DNA from: Paraspadella gotoi | Taxonomy: Eukaryota > Chaetognatha | Length of the DNA: 64,000 bases | Direction of reading: 5' to 3' | NCBI GenBank assembly: GCA_051294375.1 | Contig: CM119266.1 | Span: forward strand, 2,217,760 to 2,281,759 | Part shown: positions 10,840 through 24,206 of the stretch, piece after piece | Layout of the letters: the number at the start of each line of letters is the position of its first letter | Position numbering within the stretch: position 1 is the first letter of the stretch | Program-made: the position numbers and the translations under genes | The notes under the pieces: generated by a model | What the model saw: the letters and a program-made list of their open reading frames with translations, nothing else | What the model was told of the DNA's origin: nothing | The model's database searches: none

Positions 10840-12308
10840 AAAATATATTTTAAAGTAACTTACCAATATTTAAAGATTAGTATTAAAAAAGTTTATAAAA
10901 TCAGTAAGCAGGAATTCTCATTGATTCTCATTTTTTTCTCATCTCGAGTAAATCGTAAGTTTCGTAAGACTATTCGTAAGGCTAAATTTAAAATATATGT
11001 CTATGAGTCTATAAGAATATCTTTATTTATTACTGAAAGGACCCTGCTGTATTATCTTCTGTATTTATGTATTATTAGAGCTATTGGTTCATTCTAAACG
11101 TCCATTAAGGAGCATTTTTCTGATGAATGAATTGTTCGTCCAGAAAAAGTTTAGTTGAGAATTTTCTAAAACGCGAATTATAAAATGGCGCCGCCCATCC
11201 GTGAGAATTTGGAGAGAACAATGGAACGAATCTAAAGGTGGGCGGTGGGGGGAAAGAGGGGAGNNNNNNNNNNNNNNNNNNNNNNNNNNNNNNNNNNNNN
11301 NNNNNNNNNNNNNNNNNNNNNNNNNNNNNNNNNNNNNNNNNNNNNNNNNNNNNNNNNNNNNNNNNNNNNNNNNNNNNNNNNNNNNNNNNNNNNNNNNNNN
11401 NNNNNNNNNNNNNNNNNNNNNNNNNNNNNNNNNNNNNNNNNNNNNNNNNNNNNNNNNNNNNNNNNNNNNNNNNNNNNNNNNNNNNNNNNNNNNNNNNNNN
11501 NNNNNNNNNNNNNNNNNNNNNNNNNNNNNNNNNNCCGCTGTCATTGTCCGATTGCCCTCTCACCCGTTTTAACTCTTCCATCTTCCTCACACTCCTCACC
11601 CTTTTCGCTTACTTTCTTTCTTCCTCCCTTTTCCTCCCTTCCTCCCTCTTCTTCCCTTCCTCCCTTTTTCTCCCTTCCTCCCTTTCCCTCCCTTTCTCCC
11701 TTCCTTCCACTCTCTGCCTTCCTCCCTCTGCCCTAGGGTCGAGCGCCGATTAAATTATCAACGAATGAGGAAGCGAATTTTCGTCGTCGTCGTCGTCGTT
11801 ATAAGGAAAAGGGAAAAATCATTGAGTTCACACACGAATCAACTGGTTAGGTACTAGGGCCCTTTGACCTCATCAACGCGATGTATCGAGCCCTTTGATT
11901 GCACGTAGTGTGGAGACACGAAGTATTTGTATCGCTGAGCTCTATTTTTTCAAATCCTTTGGGAAGTAATCTGGTCTGTTGAGAACACATTGCAACCATT
12001 TGCAATATCTAGAAGTTGTTGGAACGATTGATTTCATCAACGCATTTGTATTTTTTTAAAGGATATATATTTATATATGTATATATCTACTATGGAAAAT
12101 AATCTAAATAAAATTTCATATAAATATAAAAGTTAATAATATTTATTGCAAGGGTGGAAGGGTTAAAGAGAGAGAGAGAGANNNNNNNNNNNNNNNNNNN
12201 NNNNNNNNNNNNNNNNNNNNNNNNNNNNNNNNNNNNNNNNNNNNNNNNNNNNNNNNNNNNNNNNNNNNNNNNNNNNNNNNNNNNNNNNNNNNNNNNNNNN
12301 NNNNNNNN

Positions 12309-12342
<34 letters not shown>

Positions 12343-13171
12343 TTCCATCGAAATAAGCCGAAGGTGAAAAACGTTTATGGGCGCAAATGTTTATCAAAGG
12401 TCGAGAGATAGAGAGAGAAATATGAGGCGGAAAAAACCTCATGAAAAATATGGGGCAAGAAGGTGCTAACAAAGATGGGGAAGCAAGCAGATGGGGATGC
12501 AAGCAGAAGAAAGCTATGCGCAAAAAAATTCGGGGCAGTTAGCTGTTGCCAAAATATGCGGGATAGATAATCTTTTTTGAAGAGAATAGGATTTATATTT
12601 CGATTAGGTTCGTTCCCGATTTTTAGACTTTTATCTCGTTTAGATTTTGATTAGATTTAGATTTCTATTTAAATTAGATTGGATAGGATTAGATTAGATT
12701 AGATTAGATTAGATTAGATTAGATTAGATTAGATTAGATTAGATTTAGATTTTAATTTATATGCAAATTTTGATTTAGATTAGATAATATTTTGATTCAG
12801 ATTTTTATATAGATAATTATCGTCCAAATCGTCCCTACGTCTTGCTGGTCGTCATGAAAATTGTCATCATTACGGTTTTCACCTTTATCATCACCATCAT
12901 CAATGTCATCGCCATCATCACAATCACCCTTATCATCTTCAACATCATCATTAGCATCATCCTTATCGTCTTCAACATCATCTTCAACATCGTCATCAGC
13001 ATCTTCCTTATCATTATCAACATCATCATCACCATTATTCTCATCATCTTCAACATCATCATCAGCATCATTCTTATCATCTTCTTTTTGAGGCATTTAA
13101 AAAAAGACTCCCAACCGACTGAAGGCAGTTATCTCGCGATTTTTTCGTCCGACTGGATTCTGCGTCAACTG
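10840..13171. repeat. Noncoding region with two gaps, C/T-rich and ATTAG/ATC repeats
   Basis: N runs lie at 11264-11534 and 12182-12308; the second is flanked on both sides by (GA)n. 11580-11735 is TTCCTCCC-rich. 12690-12745 is a pure ATTAG pentamer array. 12845-13080 is an ATC triplet-rich tract. 11770-11800 contains (GTC)n. I saw no supported gene. Confidence 0.6.
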
Positions 13172-13420
13172 NNNNNNNNNNNNNNNNNNNNNNNNNNNNN
13201 NNNNNNNNNNNNNNNNNNNNNNNNNNNNNNNNNNNNNNNNNNNNNNNNNNNNNNNNNNNNNNNNNNNNNNNNNNNNNNNNNNNNNNNNNNNNNNNNNNNN
13301 NNNNNNNNNNNNNNNNNNNNNNNNNNNNNNNNNNNNNNNNNNNNNNNNNNNNNNNNNNNNNNNNNNNNNNNNNNNNNNNNNNNNNNNNNNNNNNNNNNNN
13401 NNNNNNNNNNNNNNNNNNNN

Positions 13421-13455
<35 letters not shown>

Positions 13456-14516
13456 CAAAGTAGCAATCTTGTTCGGGTTAAAACAGGAAGAAAGAAATGC
13501 GACGATTCAAGCGAAGAGATTTTATTGTCTCGATTTTGGTTCAGACTTTATAATAATAATATATAATATATAATCTTATAATACTATAAGACTACTATTC
13601 TAAAATATACAGGCTTGTAGTTGTACAAGTTGTACAGGGATGTTTTAAATTTCGTTTAAAACCGAATCAAGTTTTTGAGAAGAAGAAAAAGGTGACACGT
13701 TAATCGGCGAAATCCCAAGAAAATAGAGAACCATTATCTGGCACCAAATTTTTTTTCTCTCGACATCAGACTTTCAAAAAGTGTCTCTCTCTCGCTCTTT
13801 ATCTCCCTCTCTCTCTTTTTTTTCTATCTCGCTCTCGCTCTCGCTCGCTCGCTCGCTCGTTCTCTCCATTTTTCCGCGTCATTTCCCAGCGACTGCAATG
13901 GTAACGATGTGATATTAAGTCGCTCTCTCTCTCTCTCTCTCNNNNNNNNNNNNNNNNNCTCTCTCTCTCTTTCTTTTTCCTTTCACCCTTTTTTTTAACG
14001 AGTTAGGTTCTGTATTCTTTTGTCTTTTAACCGCACTTGTTTCGATTTTTTTAGACTGTCTCATTTTAAGATTAAAACAAACCTTACATCCATGTTTTTT
14101 TCTTAATGTTTTTTATATAATTCATCTATGAATATTAATTTAATCATTTAACATTTAAGTATTTGTTTTTATTAATATTATTTTGTTGTTCTTTTTTTTC
14201 CTTTTTTCATCCTTCACATCTTTTAACCTTCTTTCCTCTTCCTCCTCCTTCCCTTTACCGCGCACCCCATCCCTACCCTCTTCTCTCCATCCCCTCCATC
14301 CTCGCTCAAAGAGGGCGTGGCTGCACTCGAAAGGCGGTTATCCTGGCCGCGAGGCGGCGCTTGAATCGGTGGGCGTCGCCGCTTATGAGAGTCCGCGTCC
14401 CTTTTTCTTTTTGCGCTGGGGAGAGTTAATAGAGAAGAGGGAGAGAAGGTGTGTCGGTTTGAGCGGAAGGGAAAGGAAGGTTAGCTGAGAGTCATGGTGT
14501 TAAAGGTTGATCGCTC
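13172..14516. repeat. Gap, (GA)n, AT-rich and CT-rich sequence
   Basis: N runs at 13172-13420 (followed by (GA)n to about 13451) and 13942-13958 (inside a (CT)n tract). 14200-14290 is T/C-rich. 14300-14430 is GC-rich and open on both strands (plus: GGYPGREAALESVGVAAYES), a possible exon without clear boundaries. Confidence 0.5.
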
Positions 14517-14912
14517 NNNNNNNNNNNNNNNNNNNNNNNNNNNNNNNNNNNNNNNNNNNNNNNNNNNNNNNNNNNNNNNNNNNNNNNNNNNNNNNNNNNN
14601 NNNNNNNNNNNNNNNNNNNNNNNNNNNNNNNNNNNNNNNNNNNNNNNNNNNNNNNNNNNNNNNNNNNNNNNNNNNNNNNNNNNNNNNNNNNNNNNNNNNN
14701 NNNNNNNNNNNNNNNNNNNNNNNNNNNNNNNNNNNNNNNNNNNNNNNNNNNNNNNNNNNNNNNNNNNNNNNNNNNNNNNNNNNNNNNNNNNNNNNNNNNN
14801 NNNNNNNNNNNNNNNNNNNNNNNNNNNNNNNNNNNNNNNNNNNNNNNNNNNNNNNNNNNNNNNNNNNNNNNNNNNNNNNNNNNNNNNNNNNNNNNNNNNN
14901 NNNNNNNNNNNN

Positions 14913-15105
14913 TCACAAGGTGAGCAGTCGATGCTTTTTTTTTCTCTCTTCGAGGTTAAGCGACTCTGAAACCGGTCTAGCTTTGAAATGCTCGATCAGG
15001 GCCAGGGCGACAAGGCTCTAGTGTTCTTTTTGCGTCAGCGCGTTTCAGAATGGAGACCATCGCGGCAGCAACGACGAAAACGAAGACGACAACAATGGAA
15101 GCTAA
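14913..15105 (+). CDS. Exon end at gap edge and possible acidic last exon
   Basis: Directly after the N run (14517-14912), TCACAAG is followed by a good donor, GTGAGC, at 14920, so the gap probably hides an exon. Downstream, a good acceptor (GTTCTTTTTGCGTCAGCGCGTTTCAG ending at 15048, pyrimidine-rich) precedes a short frame, NGDHRGSNDENEDDNNGS, stopping at 15103-15105. A competing frame through the acceptor (FEMLDQGQGDKALVFFLRQR) is also protein-like, so the true exon structure is unsettled. Confidence 0.35.
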
Positions 15106-15548
15106 TTAACTACCAATCAAATTAAAAACTAGCGCCTGTCTCGATTGCAAGCTTTGAAGGCCTTTCTGTGTAATCTGTCAAAATTATGAAACAAGGATAG
15201 CTAATTCATTTAAATGAGTGGATAATTTTATTAGTTATAATAGATATAATAGATAATTAATAGAAGTTTCCGATTGGTCCAAACGATTCGATTCCACATC
15301 GAATTTCATGCATGATTCGAATCTATCGATATATCCTGGAATATAGTTATAAATTCTCAATTCCTTCTCACGTCAAATGTCAAATATCAAATGTCCAAAT
15401 ATCCTTCGTCTCAAATGATATATAATATATAAAATCGATTAGGTCGTTTCCTTTCTTCCTTCTTCTCTTTTTTCCTTTCCTTTCCTCCCTCCCCCGATTT
15501 TCCTCTCTTCCTCCCCATCTCCTTCTCACCGAAGTCTATTTATGAGAA

Positions 15549-15584
<36 letters not shown>

Positions 15585-15984
15585 TCCGCTTTGGACTCGT
15601 GCGGCGATTCGAATCCAAGCCAAAGCGTTTATCGCCCCCCTCGGCCCTTTTATCTTCTTCTTCCTCTTCCTCCATTCTCTTTTCCTCCCTCTCGTCCTCC
15701 CTATCGTCTAATTCTCTTCTTCTCATTTCTCTTTTCTACTTCCTCTTTCTTTCCCTCCTTTCATTTCCCTCCTCTTCGTCCTCTACCGATTCTCTCTCCT
15801 CCTTCTTTTATTTCCTCCCTCTCATCTCGGGCATTTTCTCTTTTCCTCCCTGTCTTCTTCCTCGTCATCGTCCTCTCTTTTCCTCCCTCTCTTCCTCTTC
15901 CTCCTCCTCATCCTCTCTGCTTTGACCTCACGCTCCATTACCTCCCTGATTCCTCATCGCTCTCGTCGTCTGCTTTGAGGCGAC

Positions 15985-16078
<94 letters not shown>

Positions 16079-16226
16079 AGTAATTTACTTTGGCACTGGC
16101 ATTTTTCTTCCTAAATTCAATAAATAAAAAACCTAACTGAATTTTTTTATTATTAAAGTCGATATTTATAGTACAATTACAAATCGTATGTTAGTTTCCA
16201 ATTAATGTCAACTTTATTAGAAATAT
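15106..16226. repeat. AT-rich then T/C-rich sequence, (GAC)n and (GA)n
   Basis: 15550-15580 is a (GAC)n run preceded by an ATG at 15542; the plus frame (MRSDD..., then EIRFGLVRRFESKPKRLSP) is a possible exon. 15640-15960 is TTCCTC-rich. 15985-16073 is a long (GA)n tract. Confidence 0.45.
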
Positions 16227-16625
16227 TTACGGAAATGAAGGCGTTTGAAGAAAGTTGACACTCAGCGACATTTGAAAATATGTGGCGACAGCAGCAATGG
16301 AATCAATGGAATCAATAGAATCATGACCGCAATTGGCAGCATCAGTGACAATGACCGTACGTAAAGCATTTGCAGCATTTACGACTTGCGTGAAATTCTG
16401 AGTATATTTATCTTTTGTAGCACTAGCGAAATTTGCGGCAATTTCGGAATTTGCGGCATTCGCGGTATTAGCGATAGTTATTGAATTCGCGACACTTGCG
16501 GCACTTGCGGCACTTGCGGCACTTGCGGCACTTGCGGCACTTGCGGCATGAGCGGAGAATCCGACTCGAAGGAAATCGTTTTTCGACTTGGACGATTTGG
16601 AGGAAACGAACGATTTTCTTCTTCG
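16227..16625 (-). CDS. Terminal exon with Ala-Ala-Ser tandem repeats
   Basis: A minus-strand frame of 133 codons, closed by TAA at 16227-16229, is not marked by any early ATG. It begins RRRKSFVSSKSSKSKNDFLR just after an acceptor-like GAGAGAAG, passes through seven tandem AAS units coded by a 9-base repeat, then a degenerate Asn/Ala-rich part (VANSITIANTANAANSEIAA), and ends with non-repetitive sequence (KDKYTQNFTQVVNAANALRT, then IAAVATYFQMSLSVNF). The composition and the non-repetitive end argue for real coding sequence. Family unknown. The upstream intron would start in the (CT)n at 16626-16690. Confidence 0.6.
   Translation of the reverse strand, partial: RRRKSFVSSKSSKSKNDFLRVGFSAHAASAASAASAASAASAASVANSITIANTANAANSEIAANFASATKDKYTQNFTQVVNAANALRTVIVTDAANCGHDSIDSIDSIAAVATYFQMSLSVNFLQTPSFP
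16491..16555. repeat. 9-base tandem repeat CTTGCGGCA, seven copies
   Basis: A perfect array in the plus orientation, with a degenerate extension of GCGGCATTT-like units back to about 16340. It lies in frame inside the exon above. Confidence 0.85.
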
Positions 16626-16695
<70 letters not shown>

Positions 16696-17529
16696 CCTCT
16701 TTCATCCCCTTTTATTTTATTTCTATTTTATTTCTAAACTTAAATATAGAAGAATTCCGTTTCATCCTCTTATCTACTACAATCCATAAGTTAACTCTTT
16801 TTAACAGTTAATACCACAGACACCCCTCGACCCCTTATCCTCCTCCTCCTCTTCTTACTCCTCCCCCCCGAGATGCGCCTTTCTCTTATTTCTTCGAGTC
16901 GGTCGCGTCTTCGCGGTTCATTTGGTGCTTGACAGAAGGGAAATAAGGCAAGGATGAAAGGGGAACGGAAAGCTTGGTGAAAGGGGAATGAGGGAAGAGA
17001 TGAAAGGAAAGCGGAAAGCTTGGTGACAGGGGAATGAGGGAAGAGATGAGAGGAAAGCGGAGAGCTTGGTGAAAGGGGAATGAGGGAAGGGATGAAAGGG
17101 GAGCGGAAAGCTTGGTGAAAGGGGAATGAGGGAAGAGATGAAAGGAAAGCGGAAAGCTTGGTGAAAGGGGAATGAGGGAAGGGATGAAAGGAAAGCGGAG
17201 AGCTTGGTGAAAGGGGAATTAGGGAAGAGATGAAAGGAAAGCAGAGAGCTTGGTGAAAGGGGAATGAAGGAAGAGATGAATAGAAAGTGGAGAACTTGTT
17301 AAAAGAGGTAGTAGGAAAGCTTGGTAAAAGGAGACAAGAATAATATAAGATCGGAGATCTCGGTAAAAAGAAAATAAATGAATTATAAAGGGAGAGATGA
17401 AAGCTTGAGAAGAATCTCTTGAGAGCTTGCTTTCTCAACTTTCTTTCTTCCGCCTCAATAAAGACGAAGAATCTGGTCCTTGTTTCGACGTAGAACTCTC
17501 TCTGTCTTTGTCTCCCTCTCTCTCTTTTT

Positions 17530-17568
<39 letters not shown>

Positions 17569-17750
17569 CTCTACCCCCTTTGTGGCTCTGAAGAAGACTT
17601 TGCTGTCCTTAATCGCTGAGCATTTCATCTCGGAGTTCATCATTACATACTCTCTCTCTCTTTCTTTCTTCTTTTCTCTCATTTCTCTCTTCCTCTCTCT
17701 CTCTCTCTCGCTCTCTCTCTCTCTCTAAGACCCAAAGACTCGTATCGTTT
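16626..17750. repeat. (CT)n tracts and a 46-base minisatellite
   Basis: (CT)n at 16628-16690, 17525-17570 and 17650-17727. 16930-17310 is a minisatellite whose unit includes GGGGAATGAGGGAAGAGATG and AAGCTTGGTG, spaced 46 bases (for example 16971 and 17017), with about eight degenerate copies. The 215-residue minus-strand frame across it is a repeat translation. Confidence 0.8.
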
Positions 17751-17759
17751 CAACAAATA

Positions 17760-18540
17760 ATTATAATCAGTTTTTAGTCGCATCTGCTTATCAGCAGATC
17801 CCGACTCTATAATTCACTTTGTCGATCCTCAATATTGTCGGGCATTCACTTATATCATGTCAGAACATCGAATTATGATAAATTATGCAAAGAAAATTAT
17901 GTCCGTCCGTCTGTCTTAGCAAAAAACACCAATTACTCGTGATTGTATGGATGGATTGGAATGAAATTTTGTGTGTGGGTAGTGAAGTGAGTGATTGAGC
18001 TGGATATGAAGTTTCGATGAAATCGTCTGAGTTGAAATGAGTTTAAATGGAAAAAACAAAAAAATATATTTCACTATTTGAACGCCAATTACTCATGAGT
18101 GGATGGGGCGATTGACTTTAAATTTTAAATGTGGGTAGTGAAGTGTGTGATTAAGCTGGAAATCAAGTGGAAATGAGTTTAAGTGAAAATGAGTTTAAAT
18201 GGAAAAAAACAAAAAACCGGTTTCACTAATTGATTAAGCTTCTTTTTCTTTTTATAATAAATGTAAATGCAAAATGTATTAATTGAAAAAATAATTAATC
18301 AGTTAATTAATCAATTAGTCAATTAATTAATCAATAATTAATTAATCAGTCAAATAATCAATCAAAACAAATATTTCAGATCAAATTAATTAATTAATTG
18401 CTTAATTAATTATCGATAATGATCATGGGCAGATTAATTAATTAATTAACTTGAATTAATTAATTAATTAATTATTAATTAATTACCAATAATGATCGTA
18501 GGCAGATCCGACATTGTTAGCTCAAACTGGTTTTTGTTTT
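17760..18540 (+). repeat. Dispersed repeat family D, copy 1
   Basis: About 780 bases resemble 52555-53385 in the same order: TATAATTCACTTTGTC, then ATTACTCGTGATTG with GGATGGATTGGAATGAA, then ATGAGTGGATGGGGCGATTG, an AATTAATTAATC-rich part, and a closing GGCAGATCCGACATT. The left edge (reverse complement GCAGATGCGACTAAAAA) and right edge (GCAGATCCGAC) look like short inverted ends, so a non-autonomous DNA element is possible. Fragments of the family occur at about 30300, 38885 and 62890. Confidence 0.6.
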
Positions 18541-20480
<1,940 letters not shown>

Positions 20481-20484
20481 TTCC

Positions 20485-20874
20485 ATGTTAATTCGAAATT
20501 GCTTTTTCTCGGTCGCCATTTTGACCGGAGGACGACGACGACGACGACGACGTACTACCATCGACATTTCCGGTTATTGCGCCACCTTAACGGACGTGAT
20601 GGGGTTAGGGTACGATCGCGCCCCGGCCCGCCCTCCATCTCCTCTCTTTAATCGGATCTCCAGCCCGCTTTCACCCCCCCCCCAAATACTCACAGATTTA
20701 GACCCCCCTCCACAATCCGCTATGCCCGGCGGCCCCCTTCCAGAACCCGTTCTTCCAATCGGTTCTCCTGATTTAGGGTTATCGCCCGCTGCTCACCTTC
20801 GATCTTTCGTCATCAAAGACTCGGGATCCAGATTGTTATGGCCGCTTTGGTCGTTGTCGTCGTTGCTGGTGTAG
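20485..20874 (+). CDS. Pro-rich open frame, possible exon
   Basis: A GC-rich frame with plausible composition in its second half (SPLSPPPQILTDLDPPPQSA, then LGLSPAAHLRSFVIKDSGSR). It follows a (GAC)n run at 20531-20551 that reads as Arg in this frame. The acceptor-like TTTTGACCGGAG lies at 20519-20530. No partner exon or family was recognised, and an overlapping frame is also partly open. Confidence 0.3.
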   Translation: MLIRNCFFSVAILTGGRRRRRRRTTIDISGYCATLTDVMGLGYDRAPARPPSPLFNRISSPLSPPPQILTDLDPPPQSAMPGGPLPEPVLPIGSPDLGLSPAAHLRSFVIKDSGSRLLWPLWSLSSLLV

Positions 20875-21340
20875 TCGTTGTTGTGGTTGTCGTCGTTGTT
20901 GTGGTTGTCGTCTTTGTTGTTGACGTCGTTGTTCATGTTGTTTATGTCAATCTTTTTTTGTTGTTTATGTCAATCTCTCTTTGTCAATCTCGCCGTCGTC
21001 ATTATTTAGATCCACATTGATATAGTAACTTTGGTCTTTGTCGTCGTTGTTGTCGCTGCTGCGTCTGCAGCTATTGCTTCAATTGTTGTTGTTGTCGTCG
21101 TTGTTTTCGCTGCTGCTTCTGCAGCTGTTGCTTCAATTTTTGTTGTTGTCGCTGTTGTTTTCAACTTATTTGTTGTCATCAAGCATAATCATCTTTGTCG
21201 TCTTTAACTCCTTTTTCTTCGTCTTCATTGTTATCGCTGTCACTTCTTTGTCTTCGTCGTCGTCGTCTTTATCGTCGATGTCGTCGTCGTCGTCGTTGTT
21301 GTGTGTCCAGTCAAATTGTCAATTTGTCACAGCAAAAAAC
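20835..21340. repeat. (GTT/GTC)n triplet-rich tract
   Basis: Dense GTT, GTC and TCG triplets with two near-copies of a GCTGCTGC(G/T)TCTGCAGCT phrase about 52 bases apart (21056 and 21108). Frames here are repeat translations. Confidence 0.7.
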
Positions 21341-21480
21341 TAAAACAGTATTTTTTTTTTTAAATTTAAAATCTTCTAAAATATGAATTAGTAATTGTAT
21401 CGCCTCACCAGTCACCACCCAGCGTTTCTTCTCTCCCTTCGTTTCTCCGTCGTCGTCGTTAGCCTTTTGTCTTTCGACAG

Positions 21481-21566
21481 ACGACGTCGTTACGATAAAC
21501 GATTTCAGCGCTCACTGTAAGAAGGACTGCAACGACGTCGGTTACGACTGTACTTTTTGTCATTAG
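21481..21566 (+). CDS. Possible Cys-rich terminal exon
   Basis: A strong acceptor (GCCTTTTGTCTTTCGACAG) ends at 21480. The frame reads DVVTINDFSAHCKKDCNDVG and then YDCTFCH, stopping at TAG 21564-21566. Four Cys in a short span hint at an extracellular module, but this is inference. No upstream exon was linked. Confidence 0.35.
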
Positions 21567-22649
<1,083 letters not shown>

Positions 22650-23338
22650 TCAGCCCATCATCGTCATCGTCCTCCCATCGTCGTAGTCGTCGTCGTCGTC
22701 GTCGTCGTCGCCGTAAGGGTTCGTTCCAAATCCTGGTTTTTTGACGGAATGAGATTTTTTCTTTTTGGAACCGGAATCTTTATGACTTCCTTCTTTGTGA
22801 TGTCTTTCGGCATCTTTTGTTTTCTTTTTGTCGCCGAAACAAGAAAAGCAGTAGTGACGCCCTCCGTCGCCGGTGGCGTTGTTGTTGTTGTTGTTTATTC
22901 TGTTGTTGTTGTTGTTGTTGCCCTTGTCGTTTTGACCCTGCCGTTTATGGGGATGTGAACTTATCAATATCAACTTGGTTGGTTACGCTCTCATTATAGT
23001 CCACAGTAAATACGGTAAAATGTCATTTAATATTTATGTTTTTAAATATTACATAAAAATAATATACAGAAATATGAATTATTATATACCTAGTAAACAT
23101 TTACTGTCGTTTACTATCATTTTCTATCAATTTTATAACTAACCGATTCCCCGTCTCTTGTTGTCCGAGCGACTCGAGACTCCGTCGTGTCGTCGTTTCG
23201 ACTTAAAGGCTCAGCCCAATTCATCCTCGGGGTTTGATTGGGCCTCTTGGCCCGATTCGAAGCCTCGGCCCAATGAGAGGTCGAATGCTTATTGCTGTTT
23301 TGAAATGGATTCGTTTCGAACTGAGGCTTTCGGTTTTT
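22650..23338 (-). CDS. Two 3' exons of an Asn-, Lys- and Asp-rich protein
   Basis: Exon 23144-23338 follows a strong acceptor (TTTATTTCTCCGCAG), reads KNRKPQFETNPFQNSNKHST and later RMNWAEPLSRNDDTTESRVA, and ends at TCG|GTTAGT. The last exon, 22650-22937, follows acceptor AAACGGCAG and reads GQNDKGNNNNNNRINNNNNN, then GRHYCFSCFGDKKKTKDAER, a His/Lys-rich part (HHKEGSHKDSGSKKKK), an eight-Asp run, and a stop at 22650-22652. Both exons are in phase 0, so they join cleanly. The poly-Asn and poly-Asp stretches are coded by triplet repeats. Family unknown. 5' exons were not found. Confidence 0.6.
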
Positions 23339-23689
23339 CTGCGGAGAAATAAAAACGCCTTTCTGGATTACGTGTGATAATATAAAATACAATTTAAACG
23401 GATTATAAGTATCTGGGTGCTCTGATATTTAAGAAACTCAGAGTCTTGCTATGTATCTATCTTGTGAGAGGGATAGAGGGCGAAGATAGCTTATTTATAA
23501 AATGAATGTATAGTTTTTACATTGCTTGTTCTCACTCTTTCATTCTTCCCCCTTCCATTGTGCTTACTTTTTTCCCGGTGGAAGAATCGTCAGATTGCAA
23601 AGACTTCACGTCCTTTTTACTCGTTTTCGTCTAAAGGTACAAATCTTTTTATGAATATTTTAATTTTTAAATTTAACAAAGTTTGGAAA

Positions 23690-23990
23690 TGTTTTCGTCA
23701 ACGATTTTTTATTAGTATAAGGACATGTTTCGACTCTTCATTTCGAGTCTTCATCAGCAGTAATGATGCATTAACAAATTTGTGTAAAAGAAGGGAGAGA
23801 GAGAGAGAGAGAAAAAAAAACAGGGAGAGACAAAATAATACATTATGTAATGTACAACAAAGAATAAATTTAAACTAATGGTGAATTTAACAATTATTCT
23901 AGTAATAAATAGATAGTAATGAAAGGAAAGAAAGTTTTTAAATGTGAAATGATACATTTTGTGAGGGATAGATAAGTGAATGTTAAAGTG
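23690..23990 (-). mobile_element. Repeat family E copy with hammerhead-ribozyme-like core
   Basis: The segment shares its parts with 34360-34690 in the same order: a hammerhead-like core, a GA-rich stretch, TACATTATGTAATGTACAAC-type sequence and a GTGAAAAAT-ending AT-rich part. The core is at 23721-23757 (see separate entry). Penelope-like elements and their derivatives are the known hosts of such ribozymes in animals. No reverse transcriptase is present here, so this is a fragment or a non-autonomous copy. Confidence 0.5.
23721..23757 (-). ncRNA. Hammerhead-like self-cleaving motif
   Basis: On the minus strand: CTGATGA, one extra A, stem GACTC, loop of eight, stem GAGTC, GAAA, then CATGTC. 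CTGATGA...GAAA...GTC is the hammerhead core and cleavage triplet. ACATGT after GAA is a palindrome that could form stem III between two copies. The extra A between the core and stem II departs from the canonical form, so activity is uncertain. Confidence 0.45.
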
Positions 23991-24206
23991 AAAAATTTGT
24001 TAAATCTCTATACTCAACGAAGCCGAAAGGATTAACACAATTTTTAAATTAAAATACTTTTCAAATATTAGATAGGTTGGAACTTCGCACCTTAGAATGT
24101 CCAGCTGCAGTATCGGATTTAAATCTGAAAGTTTTTACGTGAAACATAAAATTATGATAGAGATCTGCCTGCACCCATCCTCTCGCTCACAACTCCTCCC
24201 CCCACA

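Noticed and set aside
12690-12745. ATTAG array as a telomeric repeat
   Set aside because: A five-base unit inside a window with flanking unique sequence on both sides; an ordinary microsatellite.
16791-17438. 215-residue minus-strand frame
   Set aside because: Translation of the 46-base minisatellite through all three frames, with no independent coding support.
22749-22958. Val/Phe-rich plus-strand frame resembling a membrane protein
   Set aside because: It is the antisense of the Asn/Asp/Lys-rich exon at 22650-22937, which has a proper acceptor and a phase match.
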